From: Eutypa lata
Lineage: Eukaryota > Ascomycota > Sordariomycetes > Xylariales > Diatrypaceae
Length of the DNA stretch: 64,000 bases
NCBI GenBank assembly: GCA_022661535.1
Contig: JAKULF010000013.1
Location: forward strand, 1-64,000
Direction: 5' to 3'
Position numbers and translations under genes: made by a program. A model generated the notes under the pieces. That model had not been told where the DNA came from and searched no databases. It was given only the letters and a program-made list of their open reading frames with translations. This document shows, piece after piece, positions 1-15,500 of the stretch (position 1 is the stretch's first letter; each line of letters starts with the position of its first letter).

Positions 1-759
1 AAATCTTTAAGTATTAATTCGTTTAATATTAATTTTTTAAAAAATGAAATTTTTAAAATTAAAGTTTAAAAAATAAAAAATATTATATTAAAAGAATTAA
101 ATAATTATTTATTATAAAGTTAATTATTTATAATTAAAAGTAATATTAATATATTTATTTTAATAAAGTTTATAAATAAATTTAATAAATTATATAATAA
201 TATTATTAATAAGTTATTATTTAATTACGAAAAGTTTTATATAATTACTTAAAATAAGCGTTTTACGCTTTAAGATTATAAATTTATATTATATATTAAA
301 AGTAAATATTATAATATTTAAAAGATATTATTTTTATTTAATAAAAAATTTAATATTTTAAATATTTCGGTTATATTATATTTTATATTCTTTATTTACA
401 TTATTTATAAAAATATTACGACGAAATACTTTTAATATTACGTTTTTTATAAAGTTCGTTTATTTTAAATATATTAAATTTTCGTTTATTATTTAATTTT
501 AAAATTTAAATTATTATTTTTTTATTATTTTTATTAAAAAATAATTAATAAAATATTAAATTATTATTTAATATAATTTTATAAATATTATTAAATATTA
601 TTTTTAATTTTTATTAATTTTATATTATAATATTAATTATAATTTTTAATTATTAAATTATAATATAAATTATTACGTAATAATATAAATTATATTATAT
701 TTATATTATATTATATAATTTTATTTATATAAATTAATTTTTTTTAAATATTTTTTAAT

Positions 760-1030
760 AAAAACTTTTTTATTTTTATTATAATAAAGCTTAATATTAA
801 GTTATTTAAATAAATTCTTCGAATTTTTATTTTTTCGTACTTTAATTATTATATAAAGCTTTAATAATTTTGTTTTATATATAAATGTTATATTTTTTAA
901 ATATAATATATTATTATTATTTATAATAATATATTAATTTTTTTATTATAATTTATTATATTTTATATTTATCGTTTATATAACGAAATTATAAATTAAT
1001 TTATTTTATATCGTTTTATTTTTTATTATA
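760..1030 (+). repeat. Dispersed repeat, copy A (LTR- or TIR-like)
   Basis: This segment matches two others in the AT block with only scattered C/T and G/A differences. Its core runs from an ATAATAAAGCTTAATATT start at 781 to TCGTTTTATTTTTTATTATA ending at 1,030. Shared landmarks in order are a TTTTTTCGTAC-like element, TATATAAAGC, a TATATATAAATGTTAT run and TTTATCGTTTATATAACG. Weaker similarity continues about 20 bp to the left. Flanking sequence is not shared with the other copies, so this is a discrete unit. It is in direct orientation to copy B, 11.5 kb away, as an LTR pair would be. Confidence 0.75.
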
Positions 1031-4000
1031 AATAATTATTAATATATAAAAATATCGATATTATTTAATTATTAACGAATTTATAATTTTTCGAAAAATA
1101 ATAAATTTTAAAATAAATAATAAAATAAAAAGTATTATAAAAATTATAAATATAAGTTTACGATTAATAAAAAAATAATGTTTTTTTAACGAAAACGTTA
1201 TAATAAATATTTTTAATAAAAAATACTTTTTTAAAAATAATTATTATAAAAAAATTATTTAAAAATTTATCGTTTTTTTATTATTATTTTAAAATTAAAA
1301 TAATAACGTTATTATATAAATATTTATATATATATTATATTATACGAAATAATTTAATTAATTAAATATTCGTAATTAATAATAAAATATAAATAAAATA
1401 TAAAAAATTTAAAAATATATAAATATAATAAATATTATAAAATATTATTATTATAAAATTAAAATTAAAATATAATAAATACGTTTTAATAAAAACGTAT
1501 TAAAAACCGTATAAAAAGTAAAATTATTAATGGTTTTATAAATATAAATAATAAATTTAATTTTAATCGAAAAAAGCTTAAATTAATAAATTTTTTTTCG
1601 AAATATAATAAATATAAATATAAATATAAAAATAATTTAATAAATATTTAAATATTTAAAACGTTATAAAGTTTAATATTTTAAATTTAATTTATAATAA
1701 TTAATAATTTTTTTTATAAATATTATTAAATAATATTATTTAAAATTTATTATTTATTTTACATTTAAATATTATAATTATTAAATTTATAATTAAATAC
1801 GAAATATTTAAATTAATAATATTTAAAACGAAAATAATAAAAATAAAACGTTTTAATTTAAAAATAAAAATAAAATGTTTTTTTATTTAAATTTAAAATA
1901 TTTATAATTTTAAAATTTATAAATATAAAAGTATTTTTATTAAATATTAATAATATAAAAAGTTTTTTATTTTTTATTTTATTTATTATTTATTAATTAA
2001 CGAAATAAATTATAAATAATTTAAAAACTTTAATTAATTAAAATACGTCGATTTAAACATTAATAATTACGTATTTATTAAAAGTTAATAAAATAAAATA
2101 TTAATCGATATTTTTATAATTATTATACGTTTTATTAAATTTTTTTAAAAATAAAAACGAAAACTTTATTTTTAACGTTATTATTAAAAAGATTACGTAT
2201 AAAAATAAAAAAAAAATATTTTTAACGATTATAATTTAATTAATAATATATAATTTTTAAAATTTTTATTTAATTTAAAAAAAAATAATTATCGTTATTT
2301 TTAAAACTTTTTTAATTTTAATTTAATATTTTAATAATATTTAACTTATTTATATTTAATATTATAATTTTCGAATTAATTATTTATATTTTAATTAAAA
2401 CCTTTTTTATTATTATATAAATTTCGAAGAAAATAAAGTTTTTAATTAAATTTATAAATATTAATTTAATTATATTAAATATTAAAATAATTAATCGTAT
2501 TTTTTTTAAATTTAAAGAAAAATAATACTTTAATAAATAAAAAGTTATAAATTAATTTAAAAATATAAAATAAATTTTTTTTAAATACGAAATTAATAAT
2601 TTAAAAAAAAATTAAAATTTTTTTTTATTAAATTAATAATTTAATTATTAAAAAATATATAAAGATTATTTTAAAAAAAATAACAATTTAAGAAAAAATT
2701 AAAATAATCGTTTTAAAAACCTTTAAATTAAATAATATTAAATAAATTCGAATAATTAAAAATCGATTATATATTTTAATTTAATAAGTTTTTAAATTTA
2801 TTTTTAAATAAATAATAAATTTTTATTAAAATTATAAAATAAAAGTTAAAAATATTATTAAAAAATTTAAAATTATATAAAAAAAACGATTATATTAAAA
2901 GTTTAATTAAAAAAATTAATATAAATTATTTAAAAAAAATTCTTTTATTTTATAATAAAAAATATAATATGTTTTTTATTACGAATTATAACGAAATTTA
3001 TAATATTATTATAAATTAAATAATTAATAAAGTTAATCTTTTTAAATATAATAATTAAAAGCGTTATATAATTTATTTTAATTAAAAATAAAAAAATAAT
3101 AATTAAATATAATAATTTTAATATTAATTATTTAATAAATTATAACGATAAAGGTTTTTTAATTTAATTTTTAAATATTAATTTTTATAACGTTAAAACG
3201 AAATATTTAATTTTACGAAAGTTTTTAATAAATTATTAATTATTAATATTAATTTTATAAAAAATAATATAAAATAAATTATAACGAAAATATAAATTTA
3301 AAATAAAATAACTTTAAATTTAAGCTTAAATTTTTATTATATATAATCTTTCGAAAGGTTTTAATAAAATATTATATTAAATATAATATAACTTAACGCT
3401 TTTATATTTTAATTTAATAATTTTAAATAAAGTAATTAATAAAAAAAAAATAATAAAAAAAAAAAAAAACGAAAATAAAATATATATAGTTTTTATATAT
3501 TATTTTTATTTAAAAATTAAACATCGTTTAAAAAAATATAATTTATTATATAATATAATAAATATAAAAATAATTAATTATAAAATTATTAATTATATTT
3601 TTTAATTTAAAATTTAAAAAAATAAAAAAAAATTTAATTTAAAATCTTTTTTTAAATAAAATTTTAAGTTATAAATTTAAAATTTTTTATTATTATTATA
3701 ATTTATAATTAAATTAAAAACGAGCCGTTTATTATTAATTATTTTAAAAAATAAGCTTAATATTATTTAATTAAAAAAATAATAATAAATAATTTAAATT
3801 TAAATAAATTTTTTTCGTTAATTAATTTTTTATTTATTTAAATATAATTTATAATTATTTTTAAATAATTATATATTAAAAAAATAAATAATTAAAAAAA
3901 GTTTAAAAAACTTTATTTAATATAAATAATAATTAAAAATAAAAAGTTTTTTTTTAAAAATATTTTAATACGAAATTAAATATAATTTAACTTTATATTA

Positions 4001-7000
4001 ATAATAAATTTTAAATATTTAAAAAAGATTTATATTATAAAAATTAATAAAGATAATAAAATATTTATAATTACGAATATAATATTAATTAAGCGAACTT
4101 TTTTTTTTAAAAATAAATTTTAATATATATTTAAAAAATAAAAAATTAATGTAAATTAATTTATATTAAATAAATTTATAAATTTCGAAATTATAAAAAT
4201 ATTTTAAAATAATAAAAATAACGAAAATAATTAAAAAAAAATAATTAATGTTTTATAAATTAAGTTTTAAAAAATAAAGATTTAAAAAAACGTTAAAAAA
4301 AGTTCGAAATTATATAAATTAATTTTAACAAAATGTATTTTAATTTTATAAAAGTTTTTAAGAATTTTTTAATTAATAAAGTTTTTAAAAGTTTTAATAA
4401 TAAAGTTTAAAAAACAATTAAATTAATAAAAATAAAAATATATAATAACGAAAACGTTTTAATTAAAAGAAATTCGAAAATTTTTAATATAAAAGTAATG
4501 AAAATAAATTTTATTAATAAAACTTTTAAATTTAATTTTTTAATATAATTATTTATAATTTAAATAAAAAATTTAATAAATTTCGTTATTTTTTTATTTT
4601 AATTAATTATACGTATAAATTATAAAAAAAGTAAAGATTTAATTAATAACGTATTAAATATCGATATTAAATTATTTATAATAATTACTTTTTATATTAA
4701 ATAAAACGAAATAAAAATATATTAAATTTAAATATATTTTATAAAATTTAATATAAAATATAAAATTTCGTTTTTAAAAATTATTAAAGCTTTAATATAA
4801 TTAATAAATAAAAAAATTATCGTATTTATTTACGTTATTAATAATAAATTTATAATTTAACTTTTTATTTTTAAGTTTAATTTTATAACGAAAATTAAAA
4901 TAATATTTAATTTAACTTTAAATAATATAAAAAGCATTTTAAAATTTAAAATTATAAAAATTATTATTTCGTTAATTTAAATTAATCGAATTTATTATAA
5001 TATAAAAATTATAAAAATTATTATTATTTATTTAAAAAACTTTTAATTAATAAGTTATTTAATTAATTTATTAATATAATAAAGTTAAAAAATATTTATA
5101 AAAACGATAAATTAATTTTAAAAATCTTTATAATATATTTAAATATTAACGATTAAAAGATATATATAATTTATTTTTAATTAAAACTTTATTTAAAAAA
5201 AAGAAAATTATAAATTAATTAATTATTTAAAAGTTATTTAACGTTTTATATAATATTATATAAAAAAAGTATTAAGTTAATTTTAAAATATTATTTATTA
5301 TATAAATTAATATTATATATAAATTAAAGTAAAAGAAAATTAATTTTATTAACGATATATTATTTAATAAATTAATTTTACTTAATAATTTTAAATAAAA
5401 AAAATAAAGTTTAAAAAAATTTAAAAAAACTTAATTTATAAAAGTTATTAATTAAATATATTAAATAATTTATAAATAACGTTGTTTTTAAAATTTATAA
5501 ATATATTTAAAGATATACGTTTTATTAATTAACGTTTTAAAAAAATTATAAAGTAAATAAAAAATCGTTTTATATTATTAAAAAAAGCTTTTTTTAAAGA
5601 AATATTTTATAAAAAAAAATAACTTTAAATTAAAATTAACTTAATATAAAGAAAATTAAATTAATAATAATATTAAATTATAAAATTTAAACGGTTTTAT
5701 ATTTTATTTAATAAGTTAAAAGTATATTTATTTTTTTAAAAATAATAAATAAGTTTTTAAAAGTTTTACGAATTTATATTAAAAAAGAAATTTTTAAAAA
5801 TTTTTATATAATATATTAAAACGTTTAATTTATTATTAAAAAGAAATAAAGAATTACGTTTAATTAATTTAATTATAAAATTAAATGTCGTTATAATAAA
5901 AGATATTTAAATATTTAAAAATTGTAACGAATTTTTAATAAATTTTATTATATATTTTTTAATTATTTTAATAAATCTTTTCTTAAGTTATAATTAAATA
6001 ACTTTTATAATAATTAACTACGATTTTATTATTTTTATTACTTTATTAAATTTTTTAAAAATAATTATACTTTTTATAAAAATTATTAATTTTATTATTT
6101 ACTTTTATTATATTATAAAAAAGATTTTTTATAATTTTATATTTAATATAATTAAGCTTTTCGTTAATAATATAAATATTAAAACTTTTAAAACGAAATA
6201 TAATAAAAAAAAGGTTTTTTTTAATATTAAACGATATATTTATAAGTATTTTATTAACGTAAATAAAATATTATTTAATTTTAAATTTATTAACGTAACG
6301 ATTAATATAATTAAATTATATTAATATTAAGAAATTATTATTATAATAAGTCTTTTATATAAAATAAATAATAAACGTTTTAATAAAACAAAAATAATTA
6401 AAATATTTAAAATTAAACGTTATAATAACGTTTCGAAAATTAAAATGTTTTTAAATATTATTATTTTTTATTAAATTTTTATTATTTATTATATTATAAA
6501 AGTTAAGTTATTTATTTAATTATTTTAAAAAAATATTTAATTTAAATAAATAAATAAATAATAATAAATTTTATAAATATTATAAATAATAATTATTTTT
6601 ATTTTTATATTAATTATATTAAATTATAAAATAAAAGTAAGTTTTATTATAATTAAAGTTAATATAAACGAAAAAAGTTAAAAAGTTATTATAAATTAAA
6701 TTATTAATAAAGTTAAACATTTAATTTAATATAAAAGCAAAACGTAAAAAAATATAAAATATAATTATAATATTATTAAAAAAATATAAAGTAATTTTAA
6801 AAGCTTTTTAACGATTTAAAAATTACGTATATAAAATTAAATTTATTTTAAAAACGAATGTTAAAGTTTTAATTTTATAAATTAATAATTTTATAAACTT
6901 TTTATTTAATGCTTTATTTATTCGATAAATTATATAAATAAAGCTTTTTAATTTTAAAATTAAATATATTTAAAAAAAGAAAATATAATAATAAACGGCT

Positions 7001-10000
7001 TTTTATATAAATTAATCGAATTTTTCGATAAGTTAAACGATTAATAAAAAAAGAAATTAACGATTTTATCGATATTTAATTTAACGTTATTAATATAAAT
7101 ATAAATTTTATTTTTATAAATTTTATAAATATATTAATTAAAAACGAGTTTATTTTTATATCTTTTAAAAGTAATTAAATAAAAGAATTTTAAAATTATA
7201 TAAAGTTTTTTATTATATTAAAACTTTTAAATAATTTTTTTAATAAATTTAACGTAAAATTAAATTATAAAAAAATATCTTTTAAATTAAAAGTTATAAG
7301 TTATTTTATATAAAATAATATTTTATAAAAAAAAGTTAATAAATAATATAAATTAAAAAAAATTATTAACGATTTATAAAAGCATTTAATAATTAAAAGT
7401 TAATATTATAAAAAATTTAATTAAAAAAAAATATTATTTATAAATATATTATAATCTTTTATTATTAAAAAAGTATATATTTCGAAATATAAAAAGTTAT
7501 TATAATTTATATTTTATATTAAAAAATAATTAATTAACGAATAAAAAAAGCTTATAACTTTACGTAATTTATTAATATAATCGTAATTTAAGTATTTAAT
7601 ATATAATTTATATTTAATAATTATAAATTTAAAATTATTATAAAAGTTAAATATAACGTTTTAAGTTATTTAAAAGTAAAACTTTTACGTATTATAATTT
7701 TAAAAGTTATTAAGTTATTTTTTAAAAAATATAATTTTTATAAATATAAAATATTAATTAAATTTAAAATTAATAATAATTTCGAAAATAAAAAAAAAAT
7801 TATTAAAATATATAATAAATTAATAATTATTTAAATTATTAAGTTAATTTATAACTTTCGAAATTAAAGATTTATCGAAAAAAATACGTATTTATTATTA
7901 AAGCTTTAATAAAAAAAATTAACGATATAAAAAAAAAAAAATTTAAACGATTAATTAAAGTTTTCTTTATAAATAAAATTATAATTAAAAGTTATAACTT
8001 TACTTTTTACGAATTAATTTATAAAGTTAAAGCTTTTTATTAATTAAAATTATATTATTTATTTAAAAAATTATAAATTAAAGCTTTAATACTTTAAAAA
8101 AAAACTTTATTTTATAAAGAATTTATTTAATAAAACGAAAATTTAAAAATATTAAAAAAATTATATAAATATTAATAATATAAAAAAAAACAATAAAATT
8201 CGTTAATTATAAAATAAAATATAAAATAAAAAAAATATTATTTATTATAAATAACTTAGTTTTATTATATAATAAACTTTAATATATCGATATATTTAAA
8301 AATATAAAGTTTAAATATAAATAACTCGACTTTTATTTAATAAATAAATTTATAAAAGCTTTTATTTATAAATTAAAAAAAATTAATAAAATAAAACTTT
8401 AAAATATATTTAACGTTAAAAAACTTAAATAATTTTTATAAAATATAAAAGAATTTTAAAAACTTATTAACTTTTAAAAGAATAATTAAATAAAGCTTAA
8501 TAACGATTAAAAAAAATATAATTTCGAATTAATAAAATAAAATAATAAAACTTATAAAAGATTAATAATTTAAAACTTTAAAATAAATTAAAATTAATAT
8601 TAAAGTTTAAATTTTCGTAAAAGTAATAAAAAACTACGATATTATTAACGATAAATAATAAAGTTTAATATAACGCAATTAATAAAAATTTAAAAAATAA
8701 TTGCATTTAAATAAAAAAAATTAAAACGAAAAAATTAAATTTATTTCTTTTTTAATTTTTATTTTATACGTTATTTTACTTTTTTATATTATACTTTTAT
8801 AACGTTTAATTACAAATTAATCTTGGCAGTTAAAATATTACATTAATATTTTATTTAAATATAATATTTTAAAAGTTTAAAGAAATTAATAAAATTAATA
8901 TTTTTAATAATAATAAAGTAACGATTAAGTTTAATAATAAAATAATTAAACTTTTTATTTCGAAACGTATAATTATATATTATAATAAACTAAGTATAAT
9001 TAAAGTAAAACCTTTTTAAAATGTTTAATATTAATTAATAATTAAAAAAAAAATATATTTTTTTATAATTTTTAAAATTAATATTAATAAATCGACTTTT
9101 ATAAATAATATATAATACTTTATTTAAAATATTATAAATATAAATAAATAAATTCGTTATATAACGATTATTTAAAATTAAAAAATTTATTAAATTATTA
9201 TTTAAATTATTAATAATAATTTTTATATAAATTAATTTAAATTTATAATTAAAGTAATTTTATAATTACTTTTAAATAAAAGCTTAAACATTAATTTTTT
9301 TTTAAAATTAAATGTTTTTAATTTTTTATAAAATATATTAATTATAAATTATATTACGTAAAGAAAATATCGTTAAATAATTTAATAATTTAAATTAATT
9401 AATATAATAATATAAAAAAAATATAAATTAAAATATTTATCGTTTTTTTCTTTATAATAAATAAATCTTTTAACTTTACGTAATAAATAATTTAAAAAGT
9501 TATAATTTTTAAATTATTAATAAATTTTTTAAATTTTTTAATAATTAAAGTATTATTAATATATAAAGGCGATATATAATTATAACGATTTTTTAATAAC
9601 GAAATAAAAAAGTTAAATTATTTAAATATTTTAAAAAAAATAAAATTTATTAACTTTTTAATTATAATAAATTCTTTTCGTTATTTTATAACGTTAATTT
9701 ATACGATATTAAATTATTAAAGATTAAATATTTATTAATTAATAAAAACTTATTTAATATTAAATATAAATCGTATTTTAAAAATAAAAAAGTTATTATT
9801 AAAAATTCTTTTTAATCGTTTTAAAAATAAAAAAGTTATAAAGTTATTAATAAAATTATAAATATTTAATAACGAATAACGATATAAATATAAAAAGTAT
9901 AAATATTTAATAAACTTTATATAATATTAATAATTAAAAAAAACTTATTTATTAAAAAATTTTATTTAAATAAAAAGCTTTATATTTTCTTTATTTAATA

Positions 10001-12284
10001 ATTTAACTTATTAATCGCATTAAACTTAACTTATTAATTAAATATAATTATCGCGAATAAACTTATAAATAATAAATTATAACTTTAACTTTTAACGTAT
10101 ATAAAGCATAAATATAAATAAAAAAGCGTTACGAAATAACGATATCGAATTATTTTTATTTAATATTTAATGATTTTATTTATTAACTTTATAATTAAAT
10201 TATTAATAATTTTTTAAATTAAATATAATAAAATAAATAAATAAAATCGAAAAAATATAAAAAAAAAACGATTTAAAAAAATTAAAAAAAGTTTATAAAA
10301 AAATATAAAAAAAGATAAATTTAAAAAAAGAAAATTATATAAAAAAAAAATAAATTTATAAAATTAATAAAAATTTATATTAATTTTATAAATTTTTAAA
10401 ATTATACGTTTTAATTAATTATTTAATTAAAAAAGAATTATTTATAAAGTTTAACTTTTAATTAATTTTTAATTAAAAGTACTTTATTATTAAAAAAGTT
10501 ATATTTATAAATTATTAATTAATTAAAAAAAATAATATATAAAGCGTATATTATAATTAATTTTTAATTTAAAATATTTAATTTATTAATGAAATTATTA
10601 TTTCGAAAATCGATTTATATATATTTATATATAAATAATTAATTTTATTTATTAAAACGCATGTTTTTTTATACTTTTTTATTTTATAATTTTTTATTAA
10701 TTATATTATTTAACTTTAAAGAAACCTTTTTTTTATAACTTTAAAAGTCGATTTAAAAAGTTTTTAATTTATAATTTTAATTTATTCGATATTTTTTTAC
10801 GAGTATTTTTTTATTATTTTATTTTTTTATTTTAAATAAGTATTATTTATATATATTAATTATTATTTTTTAAATTTTCGAAAAACGTATAAAGTTAAAT
10901 AAATTTAATTTTAAGATTATAAGTTTAAAAAAGTAAAATTAATTATTATTAAAACATTTTAATTAAACGATAAATATATAATTATTTAATAAAAAAGATT
11001 TTAAAAATTTATTATAAATATTATTTATAATTTTTCATTTAAGATATTATTTATCGATTTTAAAAATATTAATTTATTTATAAATATAAATTTTACCTTT
11101 TTATTTACCGCTTTTAATTAATATAAAAGTTATATTATAAAATATTTTTAAAAAGTTTTTAAATATATATTTATAAAATAATATTTATATAATTGTAACT
11201 TATACGAATTTTTAATTAAAATTGTTTTTAATTTTAAATAAAATTTTATTAATTAAATTATATAAAATAACATTAATTTTATATAAATTTATATTTAATT
11301 TTATATTTATTTAAGAAATATATTAAAGTTATAAAAATAATTTTAATTTTAAAAGTAATCGATATTTTCGAGTTTTAAGTATTAATTAAGTATTTTATAT
11401 TAACGTTATCGATGTTTATTAATTATTTTTAATAATATTTTTTTATTATAACGAATAACGAAGATTTTAAGAAAATATATAAAATTATAAAATATTTTAA
11501 ATATATATTTAAAACTTTTATTTTAAATTATTATAACTTTTATATTTATATAAAATAATAATTAAAGTTGTAAATTATAAATAACGAATATAACGGTTAT
11601 TATATTTCGTTATTTTTAATAATATTAACGAAAAATAATAATTATAAAAGTTAAATAATATAAAATTATTATAAGCGAAAAATAAAAAGATTTTATACGT
11701 AAATATTTTAAGTTAAAGTTTAATTAATATAATATAAATATAATTATAATATCGTTATTTTTTATAAAATTAATATTTTTCGTGATTTTTATAAAAATAT
11801 TATTTATAACTTTTTTTATAATAAAGTTTAATCGTTTTTCGTTATTATTATTTATTTCGATTAATAAGATTTTAAATATTATATATCGTTATCGTTTCGA
11901 AATCGGTTTTAATAAAGTTATAATTAAAAAAAAAGCGAATATATCTTTTTATATAAATAAGTTTATAATATAAATAATATAATAAATAAATGTTTTAAGT
12001 TATATATTTTTAAAAAATAAAAAGAATAAGTTAATTATTTCGTAAAAATAAAAAAATTTAAAAAAGATTATAAAATAAATAAAACAAAAAGAAAAAAACG
12101 ATAAGTATAAAGTTTTAATTAAAAAGAAAAAAAAAGATTCTTTTTATAAAAAAAGTTAAAAAATAATTATTATAATTAATATAAAGTTATTATAATTAAA
12201 AAAAAATACGTAACGTTTATTTTATATATTTAAAAAAAATTTTTTTATATAATTTAATATTAAATTATTTTATAATAAATTAAA

Positions 12285-12558
12285 ACGATTTTTATTTTTT
12301 AAAAAAAAGTTTATAATAAAACTTAATATTAAATTATTTAAATAAATCTTTTAAATTTTTATTTTTTCGTATTTTAATTATTATATAAAGTTTTAATAAT
12401 TTCGTTTTATATATAAATATTATGTTTTTTAATATAATATATTATTATTATTTATAATAATATATTAATTTTATTATAATTTATTATATTTTATATTTAT
12501 CGTTTATATAATAAAGTTATAAATTAATTTATTTTATATCGTTTTATTTTTTATTATA
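12285..12558 (+). repeat. Dispersed repeat, copy B (direct to copy A)
   Basis: This is the second copy of the 250 bp unit, in the same orientation as copy A. The core is 12,313-12,558 and shows the same succession of landmarks (ATAATAAAACTTAATATT, then TTTTTTCGTATTTT, then TATATAAATATTATG, then ATCGTTTATATAATAAAG). Differences from copy A are mostly transitions, as expected for copies hit separately by RIP. Upstream and downstream sequences differ from those around copy A. Together with copy C it could form terminal inverted repeats of a 6.2 kb element (12,313-18,506); together with copy A it could be LTRs of an 11.8 kb nested element. Confidence 0.75.
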
Positions 12559-15500
12559 TTATTATATTATAAGTTATATAAAATAAAACTTTAATATTTT
12601 TAAATTTAAAGTTTATATTATAAAATTATTTAATAATTTAAATTAAACGTTTAATATTAAAATAATAAAGTTAATAATATTATTTTAATTAAAGATTATT
12701 TTATATTAAGTTTAAATTATTAAATTACGTTATTAATTACGTTATTAAATAACCGTTAAATATATTAAAAATATATATTTATTAAAGAAAACGTTTTAAA
12801 TTAATTAATTTTTAATTATAAATTTATTTAATTTTTCATATTTAATTTTAATTAAGTATATTTATTTCGAAAAAGTTATATATAATTTATAATTATAATT
12901 AATTAAGTATATTTTGTTTTTAATTTATATATTTAACTTTTTTTAATTTAATTTTATAAATTTATAAATTTATAAATTTATAAGTTACTTTTTAAATATA
13001 TAAGTTATTTATAAATTTATAATTTTATAATTTATAATTTATAATTTTATAATTTATAAACTTTTAAACTTTTAAATTTATAATTTATAAATTTAAATAA
13101 TTTAATTATTAATAATTTAAGTAATATTATATTAATTATTTATTTAATTTAATTATTAATTACTTAATTTTTAATTTAAATAATAATAATTTTTATTATT
13201 TATTTTTAAAATTAATTATATATAAATAAATAAAGTATAAGTTTTTAATATAATAAGTTTATAATATAATAATTAAATTCGTAAATATAATAATTATAAT
13301 TCGAAACTTTTAAATTTAAATTTCGTTTAATAATATATAAAATTAAATAATTTATTTTATAAATTATTTAATTTTTAATTAAATAATTTAAATAATAATA
13401 AAATTTATAATTTATAAATTTATAAATTTTATATATATAAAAATAAAGCGTTATAATTTAAAAATAAATTATAATTAATAATATAAAATTTAATTATAAA
13501 ATAACTTTTAATTAATTTTAATAATTTAATTATTTTATATAAATAATAACTTTTAAATTCGATTTTTAATAAATAAAAAAGTTTTTAAAGATTAAATTAA
13601 TTATATTAATTATTATTTCGTAGAAAAACTTTTTCGCTTAAAGAAAAAAAAAACAATTTTTATAATTTATTTATAAGCGAAAAGTTATATCGTTTTTTTC
13701 GAACGTAACGATTAAAAAAAATTTTAAAAAATTTTTTTTTATAATATTTTCGTTTATTATAACTTTTTCGTTATTATTAAATTTAAATATTATATATTAA
13801 AAAATAATTAATTTATTATTATTATTTTTTAATATATATTTTTATTTATTATTAATAATTTTAAATTTAAATATATCGAAAATATATAATAAAAATTTTT
13901 ATTTTTTTATATTAATTATTATAAAAGCTTTTTTATTTAATAATTTTAAAATATTATAATTTAAATAATTATTATTTTTATATTATATTTTATTAAAAAA
14001 TATTTTAAACGAAAATTTTTTAATAATTAAAATATATAATATTATTAAATTTAAACGAAATTTTTTAAACTTAATTAATTATTATATAATAATATTAATA
14101 ATTAAAATATAAATAAAATTTATTTTAATATTAATAATAAAACCATTTTATTTAATATTTTTAATTATTTTTTTAATTAAATTATTAAAATTATTAATAA
14201 TGTTAATATTTAAGTTATTATTTTATAATAATTAATTTTTTATATTATTTATAAAATATATTTAAAAAATTATTATTTAATAAATAATAATTATAATATT
14301 TAAAAAGTTTTTTTATATAATTTCTTTTATATTTTTTTTTTTAACGTTTTTTTATTTAATAAAAATTAAAGTTATAACGTTTTTTAATTTAATTTATTAA
14401 TATATAATATTAAAAGTTAATTTATTATATTATTTAAATAGTTTTTTTAATATATTTCGCTTTATAAAAATAATAATTAAAAAGATAAAATTTTTATATA
14501 TATTTTTAAATTTAATAAAAATTATTAAATCGTTAAGTTTAATATAAATAATCGTAATTATTATAATCGTTATTATTATTAATAACTTTATTTTTATTTT
14601 TATTTTTATTTTTATTATTATTGTTTTTTTATTTTTCGTTTTTATAATATTAAAATATATATTTATATTTATTATAATTAAAATAAAAAAGTTTTTTTTT
14701 ATTATTTACGAAAAGTTTATTAAATTAATTTTTTTTTATAAATTTAATTTCTTTATTTTTTTATTATTATTATTTTTTTAAATATATAACTTTATATTTT
14801 TATATAATTTATTAATGTTTTTTATTTAATTTTAAAATTTAATATTAAAATCTTTAATAAATTTATAAATAAAATAATTAATTATTTATAATATAAAGTT
14901 TATAATTTTATATTAATAAATAATTTTATTTTTTATAACGTTTATAAATATCGTAATATAAATAATTTTATTTAATTTTATATTAATTAAATTTTTTTTT
15001 ATATATTTTTAAAATTATATAATAAAAATAAAAGAATTTTTTTTATTATATTTAAAATTATAAAAATTATTTTAAATATTTTATTAACGTATTATATTAA
15101 TTATTAAAAAAATAAATTATAAAATTTTTAATTTTTTAATTTTTAAAATTATATTTATAATTAATTATTAAAAATATTATTTATAAGTTTTTATAATAAT
15201 TTTTATAAACTTAACTTTAATAAATTTAAATAATTTTATATTTTTTTCGTAATTAATTTTTTTAAAGTAAAACTTAAAATATTACGTTAAAATTTTTAAT
15301 TATTAAAACTTTTAAAGTAATTTTTTTTTAATTTCTTTAACGAATTTATATAAGCTTTTATTCGTTTTTAAAAATTTAAAAAAACGAGTTTTTTAAATAT
15401 TATAATTAAAAATTTTTAAATTTAAATTATTTAAATTTAAATTATTAAAATTTATATTTTATATTTTTTATATTATTTATTAAGTTTATTTATTTATTAA